Below, piece by piece: positions 9,836-17,027 of a stretch of 35,889 nt of DNA; position 1 is the stretch's first letter; the number at the start of each line of letters is the position of its first letter. Origin of the DNA: Saprospiraceae bacterium. GTDB lineage: Bacteria; Bacteroidota; Bacteroidia; Chitinophagales; Saprospiraceae. The position numbers and the translations under genes are program-made. The notes under the pieces are model-generated. The model was given only the letters and a program-made list of their open reading frames with translations. It had not been told where the DNA came from and searched no databases. The DNA lies in contig JAHDDR010000023.1 in assembly GCA_020629255.1 (NCBI GenBank), positions 1-35,889 of the forward strand. The letters are read 5' to 3'.

Positions 9836-10287
9836 TCTTCTTCCTCTTCTGCTTTTGGAACCGGCCTATAGGTATATGATTTGTGAACGATTTTCCAACT
9901 ACCTTCATATTTCAATAAGAGAAAATAATCGGTATAGATCCTCCATCCGGGAATCACGATTTCCACTTTGGCTGTCGCGGCATCCTTTTCGTGATCTATC
10001 GAAATAATCCTGCCAACCCGCTTGGATTTCCTACCCAGTTTTACATTTGCGACATATTTCTCTCCCGATCGTATTCTGAGACTATCATTTTGTACCGTAT
10101 ATAAATTAAAATCCGGATGGAAGGCTCTTTTTAATCGTTCGGGTTCACCATTGCCGGTTCCTTCGATGTAATCCATCAGAGTGGCACTGATGAGGGCTAA
10201 ATCTGATGGTGTTTCTTCTGTCTGTGCTTGGATGGATGTCATCATCATCCAGCAAAAAACCATTAATAACATTCTGGATTGTTTCAT
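9832..10287 (-). CDS. Exported NTF2-like (putative lumazine-binding type) protein
   Basis: A 151-residue secreted protein with a cleavable signal peptide (cleavage likely after SIQA, residue 21) and a single cone-shaped NTF2-like domain. Family landmarks are LMDYIEGTGNGEPERLKRAFHPDF, where the Tyr-Ile-Glu-Gly and Ala-Phe-His-Pro positions are typical of the lumazine-binding-like group, and the final strands TDYFLLLKYEGSWKIVHKSYTY. The very acidic tail (KAEEEED) overlaps the start of the sigma gene. These domains bind small molecules or act as scaffolds; the ligand is unknown. It is the first gene of the leftward operon 10287-8076, so it may be part of the signal handled by the sigma system. 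Confidence 0.82.
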   Translation of the reverse strand: MKQSRMLLMVFCWMMMTSIQAQTEETPSDLALISATLMDYIEGTGNGEPERLKRAFHPDFNLYTVQNDSLRIRSGEKYVANVKLGRKSKRVGRIISIDHEKDAATAKVEIVIPGWRIYTDYFLLLKYEGSWKIVHKSYTYRPVPKAEEEED

Positions 10288-10355
10288 ATAATTTAAGCAA
10301 GTTTATCATATAATACTTTAAGGACTCATCTGTTTCTGGAATATTGCATGGGCAC

Positions 10356-10395
10356 AAAAAAATCCTTCCTACAAATAAGTAGAAAGGATTTTTTT
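10356..10395. terminator. Hairpin terminator with A7/T7 flanks
   Basis: Arms 10356-10372 and 10379-10395 pair over 17 positions with one mismatch, enclosing a six-base loop. Seven A at one end and seven T at the other make it usable on both strands. Its likely job is to end the leftward aquaporin transcript (stop at 10438) before the sigma operon. Confidence 0.8.
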
Positions 10396-10437
10396 ATAAG
10401 CATGATTAGGATCATAAAGATCCGATACTTTTTGCGA

Positions 10438-11076
10438 TTAATCGTCTCCGTTTACGAATTTGAAGGCGAATGCAGCCAAGGCACCAGCAAGGAAGTTTCC
10501 AACCAAGAATACCCAGATATTACTCCAAGCACTCATACCCGCAACAGATACACCCACAGCAACAGCTGGATTGAACGCACCTCCGGAGATACCTCCCAAA
10601 GCATAAGCACAAGCCAATACCGTGAAACCGATAGCCAATCCGTAGAAGGAGTTACCTTCTGTTCCTTTTGCTGTAGCCGTATGAAGTACAACCCAACACA
10701 AGGCGAATGTTCCTAAGAACTCACAAAGTAATCCGGGTACAGCTTTAGTCGCTGCAAATGTACTTGCTGGTGGAATGGTATCCACCATATTGGCAACGAT
10801 GAATGTACCCACAAAAGCGGCTACAGCACCTCCTAATATTTGAGCCACCATATAAAGGGGGACATCAGCAGCATCACATTTTCCTCTAAGGAAAACAGCC
10901 AAAGTTACAGCAGGATTATAATGAGCACCTGAAATGTGGCCTCCCGCATAAATCATGACCATTAATACAGAACCGATGGCAAGGGGAGCAAAGCTTCCTG
11001 CACCCCCTAATACGGTACAAACAATGGTTAAAATCAGGAAGAATGTCCCGATAAATTCAACTAAATACTTTTTCAT
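10438..11076 (-). CDS. MIP family channel (aquaporin/glycerol-facilitator superfamily)
   Basis: This is an inner-membrane channel of 212 residues with six hydrophobic helices and two half-helix NPA loops. The first loop is SGAHYNPAVTL (NPA 54-56) and the second SGGAFNPAVAVG (NPA 169-171). In most aquaporins and glycerol facilitators the second motif is NPAR; here the arginine that builds the selectivity filter is Val172. The rest of the fold is intact (AEFIGTFFL-like start, GLAIGFTVLACAYALGGISG). The missing arginine suggests altered selectivity, so whether it passes water, glycerol or another solute cannot be told from sequence. It is monocistronic, bounded by a terminator at 10356-10395 and the divergent dapB gene. 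Confidence 0.9.
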   Translation of the reverse strand: MKKYLVEFIGTFFLILTIVCTVLGGAGSFAPLAIGSVLMVMIYAGGHISGAHYNPAVTLAVFLRGKCDAADVPLYMVAQILGGAVAAFVGTFIVANMVDTIPPASTFAATKAVPGLLCEFLGTFALCWVVLHTATAKGTEGNSFYGLAIGFTVLACAYALGGISGGAFNPAVAVGVSVAGMSAWSNIWVFLVGNFLAGALAAFAFKFVNGDD

Positions 11077-11227
11077 GACGAAATGAAATTTATGGTTTAA
11101 AGTAAAATGGTTTAATCATTTTTCATTGCATGTTTTGATAGGATTTCTTCTTCGCCAAAATATAGTTTTCTTCTCGTAAAGATGAAGATATAAAATAAGT
11201 TGACAATATGATGCCAAAAAGTATAGG

Positions 11228-11252
11228 TTTTTCACATTACATTTGTGAAAAA
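11228..11252 (+). promoter_or_regulatory. dapB promoter -7 box (TACATTTG) inside a 9-bp inverted repeat
   Basis: Arms TTTTTCACA (11228-11236) and TGTGAAAAA (11244-11252) are perfectly complementary around a seven-base centre. The exact TAnnTTTG match TACATTTG lies at 11238-11245, spanning the centre and the right arm, 18 bases before the dapB ATG. The symmetry could be an operator overlapping the promoter. A TTGACA at 11200-11205 is too far away to act as its -33 element. Confidence 0.5.
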
Positions 11253-11263
11253 GATTACTATCT

Positions 11264-11977
11264 ATGAAAATTGCTTTGTTAGGATATGGAAGAATGGGTA
11301 GAGCGATAGAAAAGTTGGCACTGGATAACGGTCATGAAATTGCCCTTAAAATCAATCGAAATAATGTGGATGACATATCAATAAAGAATCTGCAGCAATG
11401 CGATGTAGCCATTGATTTCAGTTGGCCTTCTTCTGCTTGGAATAATATCAAGTCTTGTGTGGATGCTGGTATCCCGATTGTTTCTGGTACCACTGGATGG
11501 ACAGATAGATTACCTGAAATGAAGAGCTATGTTCTAGGACAGGGAGGAGCCTTCTTATATGCGTCCAATTTCAGTATTGGAGTAAATATATTTTTTGAAA
11601 TTAACCAAGCTCTGGCAAAATTGATGGATGCCCAAGACCAATATAAAATATCTATGGAGGAGATCCACCATATCCATAAATTGGATGCTCCGAGTGGTAC
11701 CGGAATTACTTTGGCCGAACAAATCATTCAAGAAATAAAGAGAAAAGAAAAATGGAAAGAAGGTTCGTCCGAAGATGAAAATACCATCCCGATCCTTTCC
11801 AAAAGAATCGATATGACGCCCGGTACACATTCCATCAAATATGCTTCTGATATTGATACGATAGATATCACCCATACCGCACATTCTCGGGATGGGTTCG
11901 CCCAAGGTGCCTTAATGGCGGGAGAATGGCTGCTTGGAAAAAAAGGTTTTTTTTCGATGAAGGATGTTTTGTTCTGA
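11264..11977 (+). CDS. dapB: 4-hydroxy-tetrahydrodipicolinate reductase
   Basis: DapB is the NAD(P)H-dependent second dedicated step of the diaminopimelate/lysine pathway, acting in the cytosol. The 237-residue protein has the nucleotide-binding start MKIALLGYGRMGRAIE (glycines at 7, 9 and 12), SGTTGW (74-79), the hinge sequence ASNFSIGVNIFFEINQ, and the catalytic signature EIHHIHKLDAPSGT (133-146) with His135/His136 and Lys139. The C-terminus holds the HTAHSRDGFAQGAL substrate loop. It is slightly shorter than E. coli DapB (273) but typical for Bacteroidota. It is transcribed divergently from the MIP channel. Confidence 0.96.
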   Translation: MKIALLGYGRMGRAIEKLALDNGHEIALKINRNNVDDISIKNLQQCDVAIDFSWPSSAWNNIKSCVDAGIPIVSGTTGWTDRLPEMKSYVLGQGGAFLYASNFSIGVNIFFEINQALAKLMDAQDQYKISMEEIHHIHKLDAPSGTGITLAEQIIQEIKRKEKWKEGSSEDENTIPILSKRIDMTPGTHSIKYASDIDTIDITHTAHSRDGFAQGALMAGEWLLGKKGFFSMKDVLF

Positions 11978-11983
11978 AACTTC

Positions 11984-12772
11984 TTAATCTTCTCCGAATG
12001 AAATGGATAATGCATTTTTCAGTTCGTAGCGTAAGTCGATAACACCAAAGGGAGGGCGACTATCATAGACACATTCGAAATAAGTTCGCCATTTCAGGTT
12101 TTTAATAATGGTAAATTCGATGCCTGTTTCTGTGGCAATTCTCAAATCCTTGAAATCATCCAGGCGAGGTTGGAAGTAGGTCACATGGCTCATGGTCACG
12201 TTCTCACTGGCTTGGTAGAACATAGAAAGATAACTCGATAGTCTATGATGCTGCCATTGTACGGTTCCATCCGGCAAAATTCCTTCTTCATCCGACCGTT
12301 CAAACATGTATAAACTTCCGAAATACATGTTTCCCTTTTCCTTATCAATTATTTTGAAACGAGGGCCCGAACCTATCAGCCAACGGAAAATTACTTGTTC
12401 TACTTCATTTACTTGCCCCTGGGTAAAAGCTTCCCAAACGAGCCAAGAAGTAAGTGTTCGATTATACCTCAGATGAAGAAATTGATTGTTCTCAATATCG
12501 GTCACTTCAGTGTTGTCTGCCGCTTTGAATCGGTTGACACCAATAGCACCCATTAACATGAGTTTATTCTTTTCCTTGAAATAATAATCTGCCCGGAACT
12601 CCCCTTCTCCGGTCAAATTCCGACCGGCGGTATTGTTGGATAAACCAAAGCCTAATTCTGCGGAAAATGCCCAATGGTTGGCTAGAGAATCAGCCAATCG
12701 TTCTTTTTCAATGTTTACAATTTGGGCATGAATGATAAAGGGGCAAAACAATAAGATAAGAATGTTCTTCAT
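11984..12772 (-). CDS. DUF481-type outer-membrane beta-barrel protein
   Basis: A 262-residue exported protein with a short signal peptide (ILILLFCPFIIHA followed by Q, the mature end favoured in this phylum). The mature part is rich in alternating aromatic/polar strands (FSAELGFGLSNNTAG, NQFLHLRYNRTLTSWLVWEAFTQ, LIGSGPRFKII, RYELKNALSISF). These match the DUF481 family, which resembles small salt-induced outer-membrane barrels of the YdiY type. The role is unknown. The last 3' bases approach dapB convergently with only six bases between the stops, so no separate terminator is seen. Confidence 0.8.
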   Translation of the reverse strand: MKNILILLFCPFIIHAQIVNIEKERLADSLANHWAFSAELGFGLSNNTAGRNLTGEGEFRADYYFKEKNKLMLMGAIGVNRFKAADNTEVTDIENNQFLHLRYNRTLTSWLVWEAFTQGQVNEVEQVIFRWLIGSGPRFKIIDKEKGNMYFGSLYMFERSDEEGILPDGTVQWQHHRLSSYLSMFYQASENVTMSHVTYFQPRLDDFKDLRIATETGIEFTIIKNLKWRTYFECVYDSRPPFGVIDLRYELKNALSISFGED

Positions 12773-12830
12773 TTTGATTTTTTTATTGAATATAGCACAT
12801 CATTCAGGTATAGCCAAATAAGAATTCGTT

Positions 12831-12838
12831 TACCTTTG
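12831..12838 (+). promoter_or_regulatory. Candidate -7 box (TACCTTTG) five bases before the EamA gene start
   Basis: TACCTTTG is an exact TAnnTTTG match followed by CAATC and then the ATG at 12844. If transcription begins the usual few bases after the box, the mRNA would have almost no 5' leader. Confidence 0.5.
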
Positions 12839-12843
12839 CAATC

Positions 12844-13716
12844 ATGAAGCCACACCCACTGTTAGTACATGCTGCCATATTTACCGTAGCACTCATATAT
12901 GCTGCCAATTATAGCATTATGAAAACGGTGACACCCGAATTCATCAAGCCTTTTGGCTTGGTCATTGTTCGGGTTTTTTCGGCTACGGCCCTTTTCTGGT
13001 TGATTACTCCTAGAGAAATCATCCAAAAAGGCGACCATTTCAAGTTGGCTCTTTGTGCCTTGTTTGGAATTGCCATTAACCAGATGTTTTTTATCAAGGG
13101 ATTATCCATGACCGTTCCCCTCAATGCGTCGGTCATTATGACCACTTGCCCCATTATGGTTTTGATTACCTCATCCATCATTCTCAAAGAAAAAATAACA
13201 CTATTAAAAACGATTGGTATTTTATTGGGATTTACGGGGGCTTTCCTATTGTTCACAGACGGAGGAACAAAATTCGAAGGGGCAAATTTCTGGGGAGACA
13301 TCTGTATTTTTATCAATGCCTTATCGTATGGCATCTATTTAGTGATTGTTAAACCCTTGATGGAAAAGTATAGTCCTCTTACTGTGGTTAAATGGATTTT
13401 CACTTTTGGTTGTTTTTATGTTTTTCCCTTCGGAATCCAAGAGTTATGGGTGGTGGATTGGAATGATTTCGCCGGTGGCGGATTTTGGGCATTAGGTTAT
13501 ATCATTGTGTTTACTACATTTATGACCTATCTTTTGAATGGCTGGGCTTTAAAACATGTCAGCCCCAATGTAGTTGGATATTACATTTATCTCCAGCCCA
13601 TTTTAGCTACATCTATTGCTATTTATTTCAGGGGCGACCCTTTGACACCAAGGGCTGTCTTGTTTTCGATGCTTATCTTTTTGGGTGTCTTTTTAGTGAG
13701 TCGGAAAAAAGCTTGA
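12844..13716 (+). CDS. EamA/DMT-family membrane transporter
   Basis: A 290-residue polytopic inner-membrane protein with about ten hydrophobic helices arranged as two EamA repeats (roughly 6-135 and 150-287). Characteristic segments are the N-terminal YAANYSIMKTV, the end of repeat one (LLGFTGAFLLF) and the strongly hydrophobic second repeat (NALSYGIYLVIVKPLMEKY, then SPNVVGYYIYLQPILATSIA). Drug/metabolite transporters export amino acids, nucleosides or other metabolites; the substrate cannot be assigned. It is divergent from the DUF481 gene, and its start is set by the ATG just after a -7 box. The marR gene follows about 80 bases later but has its own promoter. Confidence 0.9.
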   Translation: MKPHPLLVHAAIFTVALIYAANYSIMKTVTPEFIKPFGLVIVRVFSATALFWLITPREIIQKGDHFKLALCALFGIAINQMFFIKGLSMTVPLNASVIMTTCPIMVLITSSIILKEKITLLKTIGILLGFTGAFLLFTDGGTKFEGANFWGDICIFINALSYGIYLVIVKPLMEKYSPLTVVKWIFTFGCFYVFPFGIQELWVVDWNDFAGGGFWALGYIIVFTTFMTYLLNGWALKHVSPNVVGYYIYLQPILATSIAIYFRGDPLTPRAVLFSMLIFLGVFLVSRKKA

Positions 13717-13758
13717 TTCTTTCTTTTGATTAGAATCATAAAGAAAAGAACCGCCAAT

Positions 13759-13774
13759 AGTTGCATATACAACT
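13759..13774. promoter_or_regulatory. Palindromic operator upstream of marR
   Basis: AGTTGCATATACAACT is symmetric at seven of eight base pairs and shares its centre and arms with the perfect site at 14234-14247. It covers the position of the -33 element (TTGC at 13761-13764, 19 bases before the -7 box), so binding would block transcription. This reads as the autoregulatory operator of the MarR protein. Confidence 0.75.
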
Positions 13775-13783
13775 CTATTGTTC

Positions 13784-13791
13784 TATATTTG
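13784..13791 (+). promoter_or_regulatory. marR promoter -7 box (TATATTTG)
   Basis: TATATTTG matches TAnnTTTG exactly, with TTGC 19 bases upstream as a -33 element, making this the best two-part promoter in the window. It ends four bases before the GTG start at 13796, implying a leaderless or nearly leaderless mRNA. Confidence 0.65.
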
Positions 13792-13795
13792 GATC

Positions 13796-14218
13796 GTGAA
13801 AAGTCAATATCCAAATTTAGACCATGCGGATCCAAGGCAATGCATCGCATCCAAAGTGATGAAATGTAATCGGATTATGTCTCAGATATTCAGGAAATAT
13901 TTGTTGGAATTTGGCTTGACGAACAGTCAGATGAGCATACTTTTTATTGTTACCAAAAAAGGAGATGTAACTCAGGCCCAATTATCCAAAATGCTGTACT
14001 TGGAAAAATCAACCATAAGTAGAAATATGAGGCGCTTGTTTGAAAAGGAATATATTTTTAAGGATCAAAACCAAATTATTAATATCACAGAAAAAGGAAA
14101 ATCTTTTTTGGAACAGATAGTCCCCCAATGGGAAGAAGCTATGAAGGAATCTAGGGAGTTACTCAAGCAAGATGGATTGCAAGCTTTGGATTTGGTCTTG
14201 TCCAAATTAGTTGAATAA
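13796..14218 (+). CDS. MarR-family transcriptional regulator
   Basis: A 140-residue winged-helix regulator. The DNA-binding part is LTNSQMSILFIVTKKGDVTQAQLSKMLYLEKSTISRNMRRLFEKEYI, with the wing at DQNQIINITEKGK; flanking helices (ASKVMKCNRIMSQIFRKYL and the C-terminal helix) form the dimer interface. The frame runs back to a TTG at 13778, but that codon would lie upstream of the -7 box. GTG 13796, giving VKSQYPNLDHADPR, keeps the helix-1 sequence and is preferred; ATG 13859 would remove it. Palindromic sites lie in front of this gene and the next one, so it probably represses itself and the 7-TM gene. The inducer is unknown. Confidence 0.88.
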   Translation: MKSQYPNLDHADPRQCIASKVMKCNRIMSQIFRKYLLEFGLTNSQMSILFIVTKKGDVTQAQLSKMLYLEKSTISRNMRRLFEKEYIFKDQNQIINITEKGKSFLEQIVPQWEEAMKESRELLKQDGLQALDLVLSKLVE

Positions 14219-14232
14219 TTTTTTTAACCAAA

Positions 14233-14248
14233 AGTTGTATATACAACA
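14233..14248. promoter_or_regulatory. Perfect palindromic MarR operator upstream of the 7-TM gene
   Basis: GTTGTATATACAAC (14234-14247) is a perfect 14-base palindrome matching the site before marR. It lies between the marR stop and the next start, just upstream of an AATATTTG box (14252-14259, one mismatch from TAnnTTTG), so it would occupy the spacer of that promoter. Confidence 0.8.
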
Positions 14249-14263
14249 ATAAATATTTGTTCC

Positions 14264-14965
14264 ATGCTAGAATTACCCATTTATCTTAATTTCGGATTTA
14301 TCCTTACGACTCTTTTAGGCGTTTTTTTATTCTATAAGCTGACCCGACATTCCATTAAAGCTCTCATCTTTTTAATAGCTTGGCTAACCATACAAGGAGT
14401 TATTTCCTATTTAGGTTTCTATACTGTCATTGATGCTATGCCGCCCCGATTTCTGTTAAATCTGGGTCCTGTATTTATTGCTATTCTATATTTCTTTTTC
14501 ACAAAACATGGCAAATGCATAATAGATTATCTGGATCTTAAATATTTAACTTGGTTCCATATTGTTAGAATACCTGTAGAGTTGTGTTTGTTTGGATTGA
14601 TGACCTACAAATTAGTTCCAGAACTCATGACTTTCGAAGGTCGGAATTTCGATATTTTGGGTGGTATAACAGCTCCAATCATTTATTATCTGGTCTTTGT
14701 TAAGAAAATAATGGGGCGAAATGGGTTGTTGGTTTGGAACATTCTTGGTTTGGGCTTGATACTTTTCATCATTTTTAATGGTGTGCTATCCTCTCCTCTA
14801 CCCTTCCAGCAATTTGCATTTGATCAACCCAATGTTGCCTTATTGCATTTCCCTTTTTCATGGTTGCCTGGTTTTTTGGCTCCTATGGTCCTGATCTCAC
14901 ATTTAGTGGCCATAAGAAGGCTTTTACTTTACCCAGAGCAGACTTTTGATGAAAAAGAATCTTAA
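14264..14965 (+). CDS. Conserved membrane protein with about seven TM helices, MarR-controlled
   Basis: I do not recognise a characterised function. The 233-residue product is almost entirely hydrophobic, with about seven helices (for example FGFILTTLLGVFLFY, ALIFLIAWLTIQGVI, FLLNLGPVFIAILYFFF, WNILGLGLILFIIF) separated by short loops. Polar landmarks are WFHIVRIPVELC and MTFEGRNFDILGG, which recur in uncharacterised Bacteroidota proteins as I remember them. It lies 45 bases after marR, and the intervening gap contains a perfect copy of the marR operator, so it is the best candidate target of that regulator. The start ATG lies four bases after an approximate -7 box. A solute-handling or sensor role is possible but not shown. 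Confidence 0.75.
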   Translation: MLELPIYLNFGFILTTLLGVFLFYKLTRHSIKALIFLIAWLTIQGVISYLGFYTVIDAMPPRFLLNLGPVFIAILYFFFTKHGKCIIDYLDLKYLTWFHIVRIPVELCLFGLMTYKLVPELMTFEGRNFDILGGITAPIIYYLVFVKKIMGRNGLLVWNILGLGLILFIIFNGVLSSPLPFQQFAFDQPNVALLHFPFSWLPGFLAPMVLISHLVAIRRLLLYPEQTFDEKES

Positions 14966-15023
14966 AATTGAGTACATAAATGTTAGGGTTTAGCAAAAAG
15001 AAGATAATTTATCAAAATTTCTA

Positions 15024-15031
15024 TATTTTTG
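15024..15031 (+). promoter_or_regulatory. Candidate -7 promoter box (TATTTTTG) for pgsA
   Basis: TATTTTTG matches TAnnTTTG and is followed by CAG; it ends 23 bases before the pgsA ATG at 15055. No convincing -33 element is seen. Confidence 0.4.
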
Positions 15032-15054
15032 CAGCTGAATTAGAACCGTAGAGT

Positions 15055-15636
15055 ATGAGTACATTCAAGCGACAGTTACCCAACATTCTAACAGTAGCGA
15101 GAATACCTTTGGCATTTCTTTGCATTTATTTTGCAATAACATTGAAACCCGTTTCTTTGACGATTTCCTTGGTTTTGTTCATCTTGGCGTCTTTTACAGA
15201 CTATCTAGATGGCTACTTGGCCCGTAAATGGAATATCGTTTCCAATTTTGGGAAAATAGTGGATCCCATTGCCGATAAAATCCTCATTTTGGGTGTTTTT
15301 ATTGTATTTACCTACAATGGCATAGTACCTATTGTCATGACGGTTGCGATTGCTTTAAGAGAAGTGATTCTAACTGTGGTACGCTTAATGCTTCTTCCTA
15401 AAAAAGTAGTATTGGCTGCCAGGATATCGGGAAAATTCAAAACATTTACCCAATGTAGTGTTTTGACGATTATTTATCTTATTTTCATTTTCAAAGGACC
15501 TTTGAATGAATTGGTGCATACGGATATCATCAGAAATACCATTCTTTTATTGATTTTCTGGACAATGTGTATTACGGTTTATTCTGGTATTTCGTTTTTC
15601 AGAATTAATAGAAAGGCTTTAAGCAAATTATATTAA
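15055..15636 (+). CDS. pgsA: CDP-diacylglycerol--glycerol-3-phosphate 3-phosphatidyltransferase
   Basis: PgsA makes phosphatidylglycerol-phosphate from CDP-diacylglycerol and glycerol-3-phosphate in the inner membrane. The 193-residue protein has the complete CDP-alcohol phosphotransferase signature D-x2-DG-x2-AR-x8-G-x3-D-x3-D at Asp49, Asp52, Gly53, Ala56, Arg57, Gly66, Asp70 and Asp74. The N-terminus LPNILTVARIPLAFLCIYF is the typical first helix, and about five more hydrophobic stretches follow. The family also contains phosphatidylserine and cardiolipin synthases, but the N-terminal NILTVARI pattern and the length favour PgsA. It ends overlapping the convergent MATE gene by four bases. 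Confidence 0.9.
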   Translation: MSTFKRQLPNILTVARIPLAFLCIYFAITLKPVSLTISLVLFILASFTDYLDGYLARKWNIVSNFGKIVDPIADKILILGVFIVFTYNGIVPIVMTVAIALREVILTVVRLMLLPKKVVLAARISGKFKTFTQCSVLTIIYLIFIFKGPLNELVHTDIIRNTILLLIFWTMCITVYSGISFFRINRKALSKLY

Positions 15637-16943
15637 TTTCCCATTCTAAATCGATACCAAAACCATTGTAGTACGCCTCTTGCTGTTACATATACCAACA
15701 TGGCAGCCCAAATGCCATGATTTCCAAATTCTTGTAGGAAATAATAAGATCCAATGAATGCTAAAAGGGATAAAATCATGGTGTCTCTCATGGCGCGCCC
15801 GGCCGTTAACCCTACAAATATGCCATCCCAGATATAAGAAGCGAAGGCAAGTATGGGATAAATGCAAATCCAGATGAGATAATCTGGACCTGTTGATAAA
15901 ACGTCTGCATCATCGGTAAAAATCATTAATAATTTTTGTCCACCTAGCCAAAATCCTAAAGAGAATAAAAGAGCCAAAGCCCCACCCCAAACAAATGAAA
16001 GGGAAATGGATTGTTCTTTCTTTTCTTCATCTTGGCTTCCTTGATATTTTCCAACCAAACTTTCAGAAGCATAAGCAAAACCATCTACGGCATAAGACAT
16101 CCAATTTATATATTGCATGAATACTTGATTGATGGCAAGAATCGTGACACCCATCACTGAAGATCGATTAAAGAAAAAACCGAAGGTCCCAATCAAGCAG
16201 AGTGTGCGAATAAAAATATCTCGATTGATGAGGAAAAAGGATTTTAATTTTTCCCATTGTAGAATTAAATTAAAACTTAATTGTCGGATGTAATGACCAT
16301 ATTTGAACATCAATAAAAAACATCCAAAAATAAAACCGATATATTGGGCGATGACTGTTCCCCATGCTACACCTGACAAACCCCATCCATATTTTTTTAC
16401 AAAAAGTACACTTAGGATAATATTGGTGATATTGATGATTAAGGTCAAGATTAAGGGATAAATGGCATTTTGCATCCCGAAGAGCCATCCCATCAAAACC
16501 ATTAAACCTAAGGCGGCAGGAGCTGCCCAAATTCGGATATTAAAATATTCGGAAATTAAAGGTGCCGTTTCCATATCTGCCGCCAATAACCACAGACTTG
16601 CATTTTTAATGGGTATTTGAAAGAGGATGAATAAAAGAGCCAACAGTATCGCCACTAGCATTCCCCTTCCCATTGTGCCGGTAATGTCTGTATCATTTTG
16701 GCGACCAAAAGCTTGGGCGGTCATGCCAGTGGTTCCCATTCGTAAAAAACCGAAGCCCCAATACAAAAAATTAAAAATCATAGCCCCTAAGCCCACCGCT
16801 CCAAGATAGGAGGCAGAGGCTTCAAAACCCATTAAAGCCGTATCGACAGAACTCAGTAAGGGAACAGAAATATTGCTTAAAATATTGGGTATTGCCAATT
16901 TTAGAATTTCCTGATTGATATTTTTCCGAGTCTTTGAGAACAT
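15633..16943 (-). CDS. MATE-family multidrug/toxin exporter (DinF-like)
   Basis: A 436-residue inner-membrane protein with about twelve helices in two MATE repeats. Recognisable family sequence includes NQEILKLAIPNILSNISVPLLSSVDTALMG at the N-terminus, GFGFLRMGTTGMTAQAFGRQN, and DGFAYASESLVGKYQG in the second half, with the acidic and asparagine residues of the ion-binding bundle. DinF-type members couple export of cationic or oxidised compounds to Na+ or H+ entry; the substrate here is unknown. The gene is divergent from the thioesterase at 17028. On the minus strand CATCTTTG, one mismatch from a -7 box, ends four bases before its ATG, another short-leader arrangement. Confidence 0.92.
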   Translation of the reverse strand: MFSKTRKNINQEILKLAIPNILSNISVPLLSSVDTALMGFEASASYLGAVGLGAMIFNFLYWGFGFLRMGTTGMTAQAFGRQNDTDITGTMGRGMLVAILLALLFILFQIPIKNASLWLLAADMETAPLISEYFNIRIWAAPAALGLMVLMGWLFGMQNAIYPLILTLIINITNIILSVLFVKKYGWGLSGVAWGTVIAQYIGFIFGCFLLMFKYGHYIRQLSFNLILQWEKLKSFFLINRDIFIRTLCLIGTFGFFFNRSSVMGVTILAINQVFMQYINWMSYAVDGFAYASESLVGKYQGSQDEEKKEQSISLSFVWGGALALLFSLGFWLGGQKLLMIFTDDADVLSTGPDYLIWICIYPILAFASYIWDGIFVGLTAGRAMRDTMILSLLAFIGSYYFLQEFGNHGIWAAMLVYVTARGVLQWFWYRFRMGN

Positions 16944-16999
16944 GTCGCAAAGATGGTTGTTTTATTTTATTAATGAGATATTGCTTCTCAACTTTTCCG

Positions 17000-17007
17000 T
17001 ACTTTTG
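17000..17007 (+). promoter_or_regulatory. Candidate -7 promoter box (TACTTTTG) for the acyl-CoA thioesterase
   Basis: TACTTTTG, followed by CAA, matches TAnnTTTG and lies 20 bases before the ATG at 17028 in the short divergent gap with the MATE gene. Confidence 0.5.
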
Positions 17008-17027
17008 CAAAAAAATAAATTAAGCGA

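Noticed and set aside
10348-10716. A 122-codon rightward open frame over the aquaporin gene
   Set aside because: It begins in the terminator hairpin and lies antisense to the conserved NPA region; a shadow frame.
13717-13750. Imperfect AT-rich hairpin after the EamA gene (TGATT/AATCA core with T-rich and A-rich flanks)
   Set aside because: The stem has bulges and almost no GC, and it runs directly into the marR operator region; too weak to annotate.
13778-13795. TTG 13778 as start of marR
   Set aside because: It lies upstream of the exact -7 box TATATTTG (13784-13791), so it would not be on the transcript; GTG 13796 is preferred.
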